Position numbers and translations under genes: made by a program. The notes below the pieces were generated by a model that did not search any database, was not told the origin of the DNA, and saw only the letters and a program-made list of their open reading frames with translations. Positions 41,301 through 42,324 of a DNA stretch of 64,000 nucleotides are shown one piece after another. The stretch's first letter is position 1; the number at the start of each line of letters is the position of its first letter. The stretch is taken from the NCBI RefSeq assembly GCF_000716435.1, contig NZ_JNWO01000015.1, forward strand, positions 310,001 through 374,000. The letters are read 5' to 3'. This DNA is from Streptomyces xylophagus (GTDB lineage: Bacteria > Actinomycetota > Actinomycetes > Streptomycetales > Streptomycetaceae).

Positions 41301-42324
41301 CCTCGCCGTACAGGCCAGGCAGGCGACCCGGCAGCGCCACGCGGAGCGGGATCTCGCCGATGTCGTCACCGTCCTGGAGACACAGCGAGCGGCGGCGGGC
41401 GACGGCACGGCCCTCCTGCCGACCGGCTCCCTCGCCGCGACCCCGGCCACGCGGCCGCACCGCACCCCTCGCCCGGTACCGGCCCGTGCCGACGCGGGCC
41501 CCGCCACCGCCGAACCGGTGGTGGACCCGCGGGAAGAACCCGAGGGCGAGCCCCAAGTAGTCGACCAGGAACCGGAGTTCCCGCAGGGAGGAGCCGCCAA
41601 CGAGACCGGCGAGGAACCCGAGGACGACCAGGGCGACGAGGACGATCAGGGCGGCGAGGACGATCAGGCCGGCCGGCATGGGCAGGTCCTGGACGACGGG
41701 AGGGAGCCCGGCGACGGCGCGTCGGACGCCGAGGGCAGCGACGTGGACGAAGACGGCTTGGAATACTCCGGCGAGTCCGACGACGAGGACGGCGGCGATG
41801 ACGGCGCTGGCGATGGCGATGCCGCGAACGGCCGGCGCGGTGAAGGCTCCGGCACCACCGCCTCCTCTGCCCCCGCCTCCTCTGCCCCCGCCTGGATCCG
41901 CACTCCCGACCCCCATACCGCCCTCCTCACCTGGGCCCGGGCCGACGTAGCGGCCAACGGCGCCCCCGACGACGCGGCGCTCCCCGCCCCGAACACCTCG
42001 GTCGGCACCGACGCGCTGGCCGAAATCGGCGCTCTCACCGAGGAGTTGCGCGCCCAGTCGATCCTCCAGAACGGCACGGTGACCGTCGCGGAGGCCGGAC
42101 TGGACGACTCAGGACGCCTCGCGCTGGTGCTGGCCCGCCCCGACACCCCCACCTACGTGTCCACTCTGGCCGCCCTGGTCGCACGCGACACCGGGCGGCC
42201 GGTCGAGGTGCTCGGCCCCGACGACCGCACCCATCGGTCCGGGCCGGCCGACGGCACCCCGCTGACCCTGTACTTCGACGGCAACCGGTTCTCGGTCAAC
42301 CCACCGACCCCGGACGGCGACTGA
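5365..42324 (+). CDS. Giant 12,319-residue T7SS-type effector: four tandem metzincin - beta module - coiled coil - OTU cassettes
   Basis: One uninterrupted frame of 36,960 bp, roughly 1.3 MDa at ~105 Da per residue. Residues 1-260 resemble the WXG100-like N-terminal domain of actinobacterial T7SS toxins, with a hydrophobic helix after W111 (WQIIAELVRLLIELLVIA). A Pro/Thr/Lys linker (262-302), a helical segment (303-380) and a Ser/Thr/Gly/Pro linker (to ~830) follow. Four cassettes come next. Metzincin-like sites are H970, H4013, H6844 and H9779, with Met-turns M998, M4047, M6878 and M9813. Beta modules span 1141-2923, 4121-5911, 6952-8813 and 9881-11655. Each module is followed by two Ala/Glu/Arg coiled coils and a linker (basic in cassettes 2 and 3, acidic in 4). 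OTU-like domains have Asp/Cys/His at 3535/3538/3806, 6361/6364/6640 and 9291/9294/9575. The C-terminal copy is degenerate. I see no other cysteine. There is no signal peptide. Proposed role: an exported multi-protease effector, or a self-processed surface giant, delivered with the adjacent WXG proteins. Function is inference; domain motifs are seen directly. The ribosome site is weak (AGAAGA), so ATG 5365 is probable rather than certain. Confidence 0.93.
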   Translation: MTIHASPQLNNLMFVLIGEKFLQADEDMAYANGKPYERLGRRMRDLSDLIEQTAGGVGRALPPQVGNNYVRAMHMFLDSGGVNYLKDFADQLDSIGQSRTKSSMDIMESKWQIIAELVRLLIELLVIAVLSAFTGGSASSQAAVAKARSRVAILTLMEWLMKKTHLLPSLTEAIEEAFTTFAVRLAMMLGAPKGRRPHGFDWSQIVQDGVFGAFTGLFHGLLHDLGKGLKNNLKNIFGSHNPFKDVSGNSKKFNNHKFDNPDVNTKPNPKPNPTPNPKTTPTPTPSPHLTPTPTPTPTPKPKSLGNKVAHEFGEDVEHFLTEGGAEALGEIATASIYGFPIDPLNTFLGGGLSSVAEHHLGQGASALGNKFNFRTPPQVNTLSTADVPDDSHTDVNSGPNTASSNTPSSDSSTTSGPGPINTTSNNGSSSTSGNPQRTSTNTPPTRTTDLDDTNLSDIHVDDVKVDGGDLQSNVPHGTTSSTGDGSSSSTPTRTPSQVDTGGTDEVAQGAGEQQNAPSNTTVVPPTTSTGNPTSGSGSPSNTGGTPHTTDSGTPAPVRTVQQQPNNTGDGVQESAQGTGQQSDTSDTSTPVPTPDVPVASGADTTVVPPGTGTGTGTGTSTTGSGAPTSSGTNTGSPTSSSGTPSNTGGTPRTTTQGRPEDATSNGTGTTHSDGDTGSNTTTSTDPTPGNTHTETGTGTNSSHPDVNTSSDTGTDPTPLPTPGDTDTGTGTDTGSDLPTPVTTSSNSAPPTTSSAPDTSSAPETASLPNSDSSSGTDTTAPHTDPATTSTTSSDVTPVPEPNSTPTPAPAVDLTPSVTPNSAPEPGSLADARAGVTSSERSHTWVDPVSRPLGADGTRTQYVVRAGFAVRRFSHDGGPVTDLTVTYRLTGNPNLGPQVDGVQQRLTDGVQRVFNTPGHRLEDGSLLHVTVVPAAPGETAHLDVTLTDPADGTPATHHSWPADISDSDLAHEVGHQLGLRDESGFDSAAPHRGGTASLMGDPTSFTPASDPAYKSGGLRPRHLALIGTLVGDPADDRRGTGTGTGPKGPVAGAPGADPPAPVKPTVDASDTAPTPVATTSTPLTVSTSYGMDPADIELTDTVPTETGTVPAVVPLPEITVTSPEGDTSAPTEVVPGGGRRTSYLDGYGQRHDGQMGLVQMEPFAPDLVDGLHRQVLTALGRPAPGPDDPVLGQLRDVLSEQQMTQNMPYLRSLGGHRIVLEVDGVDRQVDVRLTLDNRRPSVRQGALDTSDPDKHVERRGYGTREIVSAQPSGTFSTIPVPWTGSVPIAAAGPVRGVDLALAATITHNQADGSTTVTQVVQTTSAQRSNEPSRAYDFTDNWQVRVDAPAPGTGVTGVGNAAVVNPGASTDATDTAVVVATPDPAHDWSPAEQHGSVTVWFPQHLVDADADPGQALPAPADLRQLPIYGVDSVLNPRRLYEGAAENFRADLDDTSSAQLADFLDESILRGTLPMQVEGGLYSPVLTDARGRAVGMMRLDANVTRNTPVAKSLDKKINLESHVVTSVKNDQSTAFSSGVTFSGSVGPSLTIDHRAGHPDASHGIGGTVNGKGTASLAAQNVFGTSALAGTMHAVRTNRSHLLTEADVQYTLTLFRPDGTVSTYTPPAWTHALDLRVLSAEDATGHPPTADEVRALPHELATLESIGQSTAPLGVDENDAEPLFEDAETWLRDEGFLPPPANAPRRGRLPDETLVQAQLNNLRRLQELRSPLGLRAATDSMVDGGHSLFLEIPSVTGRRRVRLELGALHDPDRNVEHRTVLPDIQVMGLAQAGTGGTGRLGNTYSLGGGVGGGLTVPTPHGGAWTLSGTGDYQYVGQATLGNTTGTTLGHDQFFIGTGQNTHEFAVPARLTLDLYEGPGQEPVRRFGEVQAPRAEGDPEAGVQPPGVRGVAGMIRLAVPHARTVDAAEDAPAGEPYTVRQETPEDRQRLAMTGPDGTPHPDVVRVPDDALIDVVRGSAALQDAFRQIVTGVGARPDADATAGDDNADGDPAAPPGRISRLVGGVTGFLRSSLVGSPFADTTTVSAESRTTALSPGSLIGRGHQIFSGTYVVEGLTLPGLGADGQLAIEIEAVAHTPHLTQSVNQYLETGISAADSAQQLKGLGKTHQFGLGGSATQNNPPSPTPASGQPAASPAPTPSRFNPSGRYQYDRKSDKSDTLSSSTATNRTPTQSGLQHRVTADVTYLITVRSGHRNVVANSLGFGPAETVTLAVDVPRGLQFLMTESQLRRDGGWMGAFDPPLPAPSTTGLTSPSLPSRYVRDGTLGLATVNSVTELSDRGTGPAATPQSEQRARLHNETRELVERYAPGVTTPGHASYLPGVAALIADNTGVAGKRALIGRGDGQTRFSFRHHRFGGSALVEVTFSARPTTTPVDRGTRRGTAVPGDKSGIEQWGSHTPEGRSLSSSVGRTHRLTGNPTARFSRPDTDDRTDRLGPSAHLVSSSTKVDKRGRTAEDRYWLRTDSAADFDDLDYELVATVRSTLVTDWPPNVLGALVQRGVIAWDDADAPTRSWLSRTLSGELGGQARVPARVSLRFTGSETNTAPVTPPALPAPSLSRVDPRQLPGAQPALRDTDLFHPTGNVPVYGFDAWSQLYTALDQVAPDTGSSWRSQPASTSDENASVRLGELIQAGTLSLDTPRQVGGMLEGMPGAYPLRNAPDQRPTLTVSLYRPRAVSDGGDVTLDRLRISSRNSSTVSGGDTTTGLSLPFVMSADDPDRNLLGATPPLLQRPVHASNFGSTVSGGRRDWLKTGSTSLPADGRGTRSYEVTADVHIEVSGPEGVRHVTGTATIRVEERDALGHGITDARPVPGVYDLPALLTAGTDTAPEDWATTPLRDVTPALTDGVDRTDGGYQFWVATGPDPDGSRLALALYGASRAARAHGHPAELVTRGPEGLRIWSFDQDGTLTGSPVGRTGTDIVAPGTDGGAPRTGETAPGSTTGVVALDQAWADFEDAAAAFDRAEEDHAEALDDEGVERGLRADAQHALNDAVTALTDAAAEATRTATAATTAEQEADRAEQNVRDLVARDKTLVGGISGARRTIGSLTDAVSEGERAEIRLSAQAKTARRHLADLTARAAAASTTRPSGSGPGDTENVPVPGPSGTDGATTVESATPDRVTQNSDTPGTTTSDTVTPDTVVGPAPETAVGQPVGDDTTAPTPAVDPRLARQIDEVTADVGKLDADLAEVRAGLERDRAAREDTEAGLARDEAALREARAQLPGAQATAGTLRTDAGTARDTATGAALVHEDARENHEQAEQQLHDIDARIDNAVGRRDDAAARRAAAETQLPGATGPVLVSGPSTLPTSHSTLASITPRWPGSGRPRAAGPSTGNTPGPGDGNTLASGDSTTRNENSGDGGGRSDTHTDSTTSDSTSLVPPKDTPPTGDNDTTGGNPGTTSDQDNAFDALVGNTTTFGHLGSNSGEGSGSTSFNPVVSTTTQNPGTTPADPHSTPADADTHTQDETEAATLTPDEAKAKTEAKGKGRAQDDADPVPANRTASRPPAFQVRPARGRPIDTRGDGRCMLYTFIGTDPERVRDALPGLRTEAPDTYAWLSRPSQVRAGVAEFAHWERGASPMPPAGRHLMVAADRLRILADHRLLIARGERPLPHEVVGQVRQTLVPWFDKRTAKMSRPELLTTLDEYGIEGVTEPEQLDDLDTRYIDALTTDDAIGPATPGAPDMFAYLRDTDRLPTLNDLSDAELRRLLGHGYTESDAQFTDAELAHALHAVGNWSQTYESNEGELFLPLLADTLDVAVEVLRPGDSADTATVSVIGPASATRVIEVHYTGLNHYSATDAGPLIVDDTTTTITPSQAPRGPEDANSVQPEGRYRPAPVRDADEDRPASRVTDPAPKDTWHALRPHARAAVHSAERFDPHADQSTPPRPGALSGATTLIRAQIRRIQAPNGQWVRDYTLNLPVTTTDPALTTQLNERITRLLDTHLNSGLALPSSGDQLHVNLNLISDSAHPEAITLTDSGNPARADQLHLDVNHSDAVLLHEILHYLGLPDQQRDNDFLLRNHPNSTTVHTTGVMATTQTPVHIPRRYLRTIENVTSAGPQLHDHTNQDRTTPAQNPDTNPIPTDTPLTWPASQAPTAQPPARGQLPSSYVNSYGARPDGTVGLVYAEPFSDEVMEGLHGQVYEALGLDVDNPPESVREQVRGALSRETLSLQLPYLRSNGGYRITVRVDGRDRTVDVQLTLSDARTSLRQGRFDTRDPDKHVERRGFGTRENFSSQPAGTYRTVQVPWTGTWPITAPTAVRAVDGSVTVSLTHNQASDATTVTQAVQTTSSQRSNEPSDAVEFTTHWRVRVDAPAVTAAPTAPPAPATAPATDGWGAPVSHGSTTIWFPQHLTTADPAPGSLPDPAAPTDLPLYGVDSVIDPRALYEHVHQAFHADLDATAAGQVSDFLSEQVLRGTLPMQIHGGLYSPVITNADGAAVGMLRLVTQPGTSTPQRQSIAGKINLESHLVNTAKVDLSSKYTSGIGISGSAAVALTGDHHQGHPDASSTIGGTLGLRGQTQATVTNTYSASSSAGTMHAIRTNQSHLLAPTGVTYRVTLIRPDGTETRAPALTQAHGMDLRLLSRTAAAGHPPTAAETRELPDSLERLDGIGLSAAPLEVTGADGLFDEAEAWLRREGFLPSAPTGMGVVRNYEPEHQIRLHAQLNNLRRLREARSRTGLRAATDAMVDGGHSLHFEVPNSTDTGVRRVRLLLTADRDTGQASTHDLVLPGIQVMGLAQMSGSDAEQRGESYSGAFGALGSVGGPLPRWGSIGFGGDYQYGHQVTHGDTVGGATGHDQFFIATNQDSHAFDVPVRLALDLYANDTDEPSERFGRNVNQAAQPAVAPTVPGAPPVAPAPAPTVTGSLRLAVPDGRTHAPSATPAPRAARADGAPRDVDRNDRDRLAATDNQGTPLPGLVRIPDDALIDTVRGSAAIESVFRRAAREIRNQAQQATPATPATGPILPVTAPGTAPAPAAPQRAGVLPLAGHGLMDNRTRAAETRHAAITPGSLVAHGHELFKNSYVVEGLSLPGTMADGQYSLEIQAVAHAPRLLDTTRQYLETGVSATDSAQQLKSLGKSHQFGGTGSVTQNSSTPVAQSNTGSGSDGSGSTGQSATKPNKNQFNPAVRLNKVSRTDTSDTLSASTGVNRTPTESGTLHRVVADVTYVVTVRAGSRTLGNGVADLGTIAPVTFAVDVPGGVQFLMTQGQLDRDARWMGSVNGLTPAPVQGQAPLPAAYVNNRQLGLGGVLSVTEYERAPAPAAVAGQVPLLPVHDRERRGQVGRELLALVATEAPGVFTPGHVGYQPGVHSRIAQLTSTAGLRSLPGRGPDGTPHPATTRFHFRHHGYGGERLIEVTLRARPRRTQNLAGIRGTSTPGSGLEQWQSHTAAGRTTTRASVRQTQLPITPTVRYLRPDQGPDPLTTDRSAPGVTPQSASGITARRATTADNRFWLRTDNGADFDGLRYDYELTVRSALVVDWPPNVIGGLIQNGVIAWADADGDIRQWIDAMLEGGNARTSTVPVSLALRFTGTETNVPAQPASVTAPSAESGVDPRNTVLPGPARTPYLADAQMFHPVGPTPAFHFDGWAHLETALNAVAPRGGRGWHAQITSVSVEGQAVRLGQLIQAGQVSLDRPRLAADLTRQLPGTAPFEGAPGQAPSIAVTLYNPRRSTHADDVTLDQLHNTTDTVSTAAGADHSMATSFTQLLSGDDNNRQLGGINVPVAQRQTQPSSFGGTTTGSRRDWLKSGSTSAPANGARGTRSYVVDADAHLLVEGPQGTRHVTGTVTLRIEERDLLGHGLLTPAESPEDVHDLPALVPDWATAEPHTLPERLHSAIPAGSHGVQFWVALGADPQGEHLGRALYMASRTAVLGNRPLELMTRDQQGVRRWEFTPEGALVTADPDLTTAWTAFHAQAELLHTATDTLADTPQLLNLRFAARREANQAYTAVAKTHREAQLAVTKATAAHTQARKAAVDSAQAARDAEAQVERLKREFAEAQQTTRTLPQVIEAHEREERQGVHARQTALAALTQAETLVRAERADAARAAAEQAARNGQSSTAPAPVPAPPTPAAPGAPRSHAPAADVADDPRVQAAVPAVTAAENAVQRATAALTTARPALEQARETVANRPDEIRTAQEDHGKAEEKAREDARAEEVAARGLRVATENEAAAQNRVTAAAAEVTRRDGEIVAVVAAQVQAAADQTSATTALPGLSTPVQDSAPTPEQSLRTTFATTPPRWPAPDGPATPLPAAGQTHTPAPATSTTVPSTGTTPKPTQQKPKKSEPSKSGTSSGKSGKTDKGKKPVTGKSTGPGKAKTPLVASQPGTTPAAPLSPYVASTGNAVETPGDGNCLLYAVIGSAPHLVRTRLRQANRAFAAGTAAWLARPEDVRRTLATMTRNPGTNNRGSGHLRYAQQELQNLVLARLAEARDGRRPLPPQVLGQLRGVLAGGFARRVQNASDGEVDNQLTQYGIQGMTHAEDLDPVDLQTRYLQAVSLPGAPTPPTGNPPSNRRMFAYLRAANALPTLATMTPDERRSLLTAGYHRSTAALTDYEAGVLDGAVSNWSDAWANPVGDTFLPLLADTLGAPIHVFEPVTNTAAGPRGIVLRYGPTTTNTPALEVHYTGLNHYSASDANTGTTPPNITPSYAPRGPEDANSVQPDGRYRPAPTRSVDDDRPASRVADPAPKDTWHGLRPHARAAVHSTERFDPHADQSVPDRPGTLNGATTLVRTQVRRIQAPNGQWVRDYTLNLPVTTTDPALTAQLNERISGLLDLHVNSGLELPSSGDQLHVNLNLISDPAHPEAVTLTDSANPGRADQLHLDAQHSDADLLHEVLHYLGLPDEQRDNDFLLRNHPNSTTVHTTGLMATTQNSVHIPQRYLRTIENVTAAGPQLHDHTGQDETTPAQDPDTTPIPTDVPLIWPASHAPTAQPPARGQLPSSYVNSYGALPDGTVGLVYAEPFSDEVMEGLHGQVYEALGLDPDDLPESVGEQVRGALSRETLALQQPYLRSNGGYRITVRVDGRDHTVDVQLTLSEARTSLRQGRFDTRDPDKHVERRGFGTRENFSSQPAGTYRTVQVPWTGSWPLAAPTAVRAVDGSVTATITHNQASDATTVTQAVQTTSAQRSNEPSDPVEFTTHWRVRVDGPVVTAPPKTTKAAKPAKATPADKTGKTGTTAPADGWSAPESHGATTIWFPRHLTTADPAPGTLPAPAAPADLPLYGVDSVIDPRALYEHVHRTFHAELDGAAAGQVSDFLSEQVLRGTLPMQVDGGIYSPVLTDADGNAVGMLHLVTVPTVGTPLRQSTPGQINLESHLVNTAKVDLSSKYTSGIGVSGSGAAALTGDHQQGHPDASGVIGGSLGLRGQTQATVTNTYSASSSAGTMHAIRTNRGHLLTPSGVTYHVTLIRPDGTETAAPPLTQAHGMDLRVLSQADATGRQPTAAETRELPDSLERLDGIGLSAAPLEVTGADGLFDEAEAWLRRQGFLPPDPTTPAPTGIGARLKQGLEQAVRNHEPEHQIRLHAQLNNLRRLREARSRTGLRAATDAMVDGGHALHFEVPNNTDTGVRRVRLLLTATRDTAQLSTHHRILPGIQVMGLAQMAGSDSEQRGESYGGALGPMASVSGPLRSWGSIGFGADYQYGHQVTHGDTVGGATGHDQFFIATGQDSHAFDVPVRLALDLYADDGNRPSERFAETLHQSLAPVLPGAANVPGPPTVSGSLRLAVPDGRTQAPPATAAPRTARVDGVPRLPDVTDRARLDGTDVHGIPLPELVRIPDDALIDTVRGSAAIEDAFQRAAGEIRNLARPTPPATGTGPILPVTAPATGAPPVLPVPPVPTTTGTGVQPAPATTGAATTTGTAAGTTPRPAPARPARDGISPLAGQGLMDSRTRAAETRHAAITPGSLVAHGHELFKNSYVVEGLSLPGTFADGQYSLEIQAVAHRPRLLDTTRQYLETGVSATDSAQQLKSLGKSHQFGGSGVATQNPPKHPATPVNAAGQGNTGPESDGSVSTTQTSGKPYKGLLNPSVRLGHVSRTDTSDTLSASTGVNRTPTESGTLHRVVADVTYLVTVRAGSRNLLNGVGESGTIDPVTFAVDVPGGLQFLMTQGQLARDARWLGSVTGLTPAAAPALTAPLPASYTRNRELGLGGVLSVTEFEPPARVLPAAPGAAIPLGPVNRRERRGQVRRELLRLVEAEAPGAFTPGHSGYQSGVHSRIAQLTSTAGLRSLPGRGPNGTPRRATTRFHFRHHGYGGERLVEVTLTARPRRTQNLAAVRGSSTPGSGLEQWLAHTAAGRSINRASILQNQLPVTFTTRYPRPNQGPDLAKVDRAAPVFTPQSASSRSARRATTAENRFWLRTDNGADFDGLEYDYELSVRSALVVDWPPNVIGGLIQNGVIAWADANGDVRQWMNELLRRGTPRTRTVPVRLTLRFTGTETNVPAQPATVTAPSVVSGTDPRNTVLPGPARTPYLANAQMFHPVGPTPAFHFDGWAHLETALNAVAPRGGRGWHAQITSVSVEGQAVRLGQLIQAGQVSLDRPRLAADLTRHLPGTAPFEGAPGQAPSIAVTLYNPRRSTHADDVTLDQLHNTTDTVSTAAGADHSFATGFTELLSGDDDNHQIGGLSVPLAQRQTQPSSFGGTTTGSRRDWLKSGSTSAPANGARGTRSYVVDVDAHLLVEGPQGTRHVTGTVTLRVEERDLLGHGLLTPAESPTDVHDLPALVPDWTAAALHTLPERLNSAIPAGSHGVQFWVALGADPQGEHLGRALYMASRTAVLGNRPLELMTRDQQGVRRWEFTPEGALVTADPDLTTAWTAFHAQAELLHTATDTLADTPRRLDRLTFSLQHANRKHTDSADSHGRAGHAVTFAVAAHARATAEATASAQAARDAEALVERLKRSLADAHRTVTTLPAVIAQHERDETRGRRDLQTALAALTQAENTVRAERATTQQAAQGGQSSTSPAAAPTPPAPAAPGTPRSNRPAADVADDRRVQAVVPAITAAEDAIQQATAALTTARPALERAEHIVDIGPARISEEEENHEEAVATAHRDARAVARRAENLRVARFRETRAQRRVTRAQARITRRNGQLATTVTAQLQAAADQLSATTALPGLSTPVQDSAPTPEQSLRTTFATTPPRWPAPDAPATPLPAAGQTHTPAPATGTTVPSTGTTPTPTPQAPKKSEPSKSGTSSGKTSKTGKTDKGKKPVTGKSTGKSTGKNADTSKSTGKSTATDKGKGKAPLVPTPPPPGTTTTTTAAPTPAVPPSPYVTPTGNAVQTPGDGNCLLYAVIGSAPHLVRTQLRQGDPAFAAGTDGWLAQPHLVRQTLATLAQHPQTAGQATNHLRAARRGLQNLVLARLTAARDGSRPLPPQVLGQLRGVLVRPFGTEVQNRPDAWVDNQLTQYGIQGVTHAEDLDPVDLQTRYLQAVSAPGAPPAPAGNPPSNRRMFAYLRAANALPTLAAMTPDERRELLIAGYHRSTAALTADEARVLGHVVRNWSDEWANPVGDTFLPLLADTLGVPIHVFQPVSPALAGTTATGGPRGIVLRYGPTTNTPALEVHYTGLNHYSASDANAGTTPAPITSSKAPRGPEDANSVQPDGRYRPAPTRSVDEDQPASRVVDPAPKGTWHGLRSHARAAVHSAERFDPHADQSTPPRPGTLSGATTLIRAQVRRIQAPNGQWVRDYTLNLPVTTTDPALTAQLQDRITRLLDTHLNSGLALPSSGDQLHVNLNLISDSAHPEAITLTDSGNPARADQLHLDVNHSDADLLHEVLHYLGLPDQQRDNDFLLRNHPNSTTVHTTGVMATTHTPIHIPRRYLRTIENVTSAGPQLHDHTGQDDTTPAHDPDTTPIPTDTPLTWPASKAPVAAPSSSYVLDYGSQRDGNVGLVLLEPLSAAVVSGLHQQVMTALGLGNAPDTHPVREQLRTVASAETLVLNLPYLRGSLGFRIRVTVDGRDRDVDLRMRLSDPRAAARYGQAEGGVRDVRVERRGIGSQESVSSEASGNIRTVMLPWTALFPVTRAIPVRGVDAALTLALTLNQLSSSVSVTTGVTSTTAQRSNEPSEPYDFTAEWDVRVDTPALAAPVNWSPEQSHGPVTVWFPQHLARDEDEELPAAAGLDVLPIWGVDTVAEPGRLLAETLQRFRDRLPDLDKDSLAELETFLSEPLLRGTLPMQREGGVFSPVLLDTSGRALGMFQLRTEVTVGEPQRRTVAGKVNLESHLTQLVKIEAQSKFSSGAALSGSVGPALTGDHSQGHSEATRRVGGGVLGRASVQAGTSDALNQSAGASLMHEVRTKRSHLLAPASVTHTLVFHRPGGGRETFEPGEWRAGMHLRVMTAEDAQGHDPTPEELRRLPAELEHLRSIGASATPLEVTDAHTLFAPAENWLRREGFLPADTNARNRVLPDEALVQAQLNNLRRFEQTRSQIGLRAATDAMLDGGHSLFLEIPTMTGSRRVRLVLSAERGAGESTHTKVLPHVEGIGLVSLSTVATDQKGSQYGVSYGAGGSFGIPVRDGAWTLGGTADHVRSHQVQHDNSVQVSLGHDQQFQGTGAGQRIEVFEVPAAFGLDLYEGPGEEPLVRFAHQAAVEPYVPHGAPAPAPQYPPAPPPDRVRGTLKLAVPTLRTLPAADEPVPPAPAAHTVRAATDADRTALDLTDANGGLLPDAVPLPDDSMVEVFQASAALDDAFRAVLGNTYQGHPARGLLDGVRDTVAGLTPAPVARVGRAVGESLAGAAATDPTTVTAELLSAARNPAALLARGHQVFKGAYVIEGLTLPGLAADEVLSVEIRGALRRPRASAEITQYFETGLNAVDGAGQQRGVSNAAQWAGGFTAVRNSSSAQTPSSDQAAGNDGDIGGLGEGGMQRRADTPAQQQGSSTTGSASRKATFNPSGRYTRTTRREKGRGLASSTMAHRTATEGGAQHRVTADALLLVTFRRGTRNAVGNAFGRGEGRAVTVAVELPDAVRFFVTPAQIRRHPTWFATVPGLTVPTPVPGSVPLPRRFIASREVGLGSVQAMDQFTDATRTVQRPDLLRRQLLPLVEQEAPGTTRPGHASYLSGVDTRIADLTSTAGLRTLAGRGPGRVQRFRFRHVGYGGARIVEVTLAAQPDADDHALRQVRGHDGAKGTGIEQYHGHTPSAVTDKTSHSTRHSGFVQLQTRLPRPTGGPRTDRAAALLSADTVRGNSARVTRAAEDRHWLRTDNVADFHGVPYRIVATVRSTPTVDWLVDLPGSVFQHGVLSLTDADASLADRIAHLFLGRRVRSTTVHTAAALRFTGSEATDPDQPEEPRVAVGVSAERPTPVGGRFRPAGPAPVFSFDAGIELATALGEVAPALTGSWRRLAASDSADATAVRVGELLQAGTIELDHPRGPAGLTTTMPGAYPFQGDPDTPPRLTVELYRPRPETDTGDVTIDRVRLSTVSAGSASHAGLTGSLSAQGAFSLHDSNRQLLGFTAPVLARPAQDPGSGAAVAGTRREWLKHGDTKLPAAGSRGTRSHEILADALVTVHGPNGTRYVSGTVRLRPLERDLLGHGVTTARTDTGVYDGASLIREAAPTAPADGALRDWRRISFRDLPTLMAQGIQADPDPARDNAAMLQLWLATDGSPNQTARALYAASGTAALLRRPVELALRDGEGVRFRRFDGNGEPEGTPGVDERGHEEPDGEELDGRGPSAAGPSSAVQRDRGRARVGRNDAVHDAGWAAVRGQIRTLEEAAQAEHDAHTQEGRLQDQVPDAERVLNEAEPPVTQAELDRGEAHAAAHTAARELTAAERAVPLAERTDHERRARVTELTTDLQARDERVTEATRAAGEFHDAVRTAEEELAAAEEALREAAEDARQQPANSSTQGGSSRRDEGNSAPGDPGSRTRPEARRNRARTTLDQARIEAAAADRAVDTARHAANDTRRRLVLAEDVARHAAGVLTRARNRVATATTTHRTAQAALTDATAHRDRMVAARNEAREAFDALRREITDSLAVQARQATRQRHAERDLADVVTVLETQRAAAGDGTALLPTGSLAATPATRPHRTPRPVPARADAGPATAEPVVDPREEPEGEPQVVDQEPEFPQGGAANETGEEPEDDQGDEDDQGGEDDQAGRHGQVLDDGREPGDGASDAEGSDVDEDGLEYSGESDDEDGGDDGAGDGDAANGRRGEGSGTTASSAPASSAPAWIRTPDPHTALLTWARADVAANGAPDDAALPAPNTSVGTDALAEIGALTEELRAQSILQNGTVTVAEAGLDDSGRLALVLARPDTPTYVSTLAALVARDTGRPVEVLGPDDRTHRSGPADGTPLTLYFDGNRFSVNPPTPDGD
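6505..7845 (+). repeat. Ser/Thr/Gly/Pro low-complexity linker of the giant protein
   Basis: About 450 codons dominated by Ser, Thr, Gly, Pro, Asp and Asn, without predicted structure. It contains a degenerate internal duplication (TTVVPP ... SNTGGTP at ~6920-7010 and again at ~7180-7320) and a short GGCACG/GGTACG microsatellite at ~7193-7222. It separates the N-terminal export domain from the first protease. Confidence 0.8.
7870..8469 (+). other. Metzincin-like protease domain 1 of the giant protein
   Basis: Residues ~836-1035. HEVGHQLGLRD supplies zinc ligands H970 and H974, catalytic E971 and a third ligand D980, the Asp variant known from snapalysin-type enzymes. SLMGD (M998) fits the Met-turn. 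It is the most divergent of the four copies (GLRD instead of GLPD), and the linkers around it are unlike those of the other cassettes. Confidence 0.8.
8785..14133 (+). repeat. Beta-rich module, copy 1 (residues ~1141-2923)
   Basis: Opens with SYLDGYGQRHDGQMGLVQME and closes with RIWSFDQDGTLTG. Shared marks with the other copies include HVERRGYGTRE, QRSNEP, FPQHL, LRGTLPMQ, LQFLMT, RDWLK and RTDSAADF. The fold is not recognised. Ser/Thr/Gly-rich stretches alternate with strand-like segments. Confidence 0.8.
15940..16800 (+). other. OTU-like cysteine protease domain 1
   Basis: Residues ~3526-3812. The RGDGRCMLYTFIG motif gives D3535 and nucleophile C3538. LNHYSA near the end gives H3806. Between them lie a Leu/Arg-rich helical insert and NWSQTYESNEGELFLPLLAD, matching the late OTU core. 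It is longer than a minimal OTU domain. Confidence 0.78.
16969..17580 (+). other. Metzincin-like protease domain 2
   Basis: Residues ~3869-4072. HEILHYLGLPD gives H4013, E4014, H4017 and D4023. GVMATT (M4047) fits the Met-turn. The DNA from about 17210 is nearly identical to domain 4 over about 370 bp, and clearly less like domain 3. Confidence 0.85.
17725..23097 (+). repeat. Beta-rich module, copy 2 (residues ~4121-5911)
   Basis: Opens with SYVNSYGARPDGTVGLVYAE and closes with RRWEFTPEGALVT. It is the closest relative of copy 3, with long stretches of near-identical DNA, for example 17,680-18,100 against 26,180-26,600. Confidence 0.9.
24400..25305 (+). other. OTU-like cysteine protease domain 2
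   Basis: Residues ~6346-6647. PGDGNCLLYAVIGS is a textbook OTU Asp/Cys motif (D6361, C6364) and LNHYSAS gives H6640. It is preceded by a Lys/Ser/Thr/Gly linker (KKSEPSKSGTSSGKSG). Confidence 0.85.
25462..26073 (+). other. Metzincin-like protease domain 3
   Basis: Residues ~6700-6903. HEVLHYLGLPD gives H6844, E6845, H6848 and D6854. GLMATT (M6878) fits the Met-turn. The catalytic set appears intact. Confidence 0.85.
26218..31803 (+). repeat. Beta-rich module, copy 3 (residues ~6952-8813)
   Basis: Opens with SYVNSYGALPDGTVGLVYAE. It is near-identical to copy 2 over long stretches but has its own insertions, a KTTKAAKPAKATPADKTG linker and a longer Pro/Thr/Gly run before SPLAGQGLMD. Confidence 0.9.
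33190..34110 (+). other. OTU-like cysteine protease domain 3
   Basis: Residues ~9276-9582. PGDGNCLLYAVIGS gives D9291 and C9294. LNHYSAS gives H9575. It is preceded by the longest basic linker, built on KSTGKSTGK-type repeats. Confidence 0.85.
34267..34878 (+). other. Metzincin-like protease domain 4
   Basis: Residues ~9635-9838. HEVLHYLGLPD gives H9779, E9780, H9783 and D9789. GVMATT (M9813) fits the Met-turn. Confidence 0.85.
35005..40329 (+). repeat. Beta-rich module, copy 4 (residues ~9881-11655)
   Basis: Opens with SYVLDYGSQRDGNVGLVLLE. It is collinear with the other copies (VERRGIGSQE, QRSNEP, FPQHL, LRGTLPMQ, WLRTDNVADF, REWLKHGDT), but its DNA is clearly more diverged than copies 2 and 3 are from each other. 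Confidence 0.85.
41893..42324 (+). other. Degenerate C-terminal OTU-like remnant
   Basis: Residues 12177-12319, after a strongly acidic linker. The late core is recognisable (LAALVARDTGRPVEVLGPDD then LYFDGNRFSV), but the NHYS position reads NRFS and there is no cysteine. Predicted inactive; it may be a structural cap or a binding domain. Confidence 0.6.
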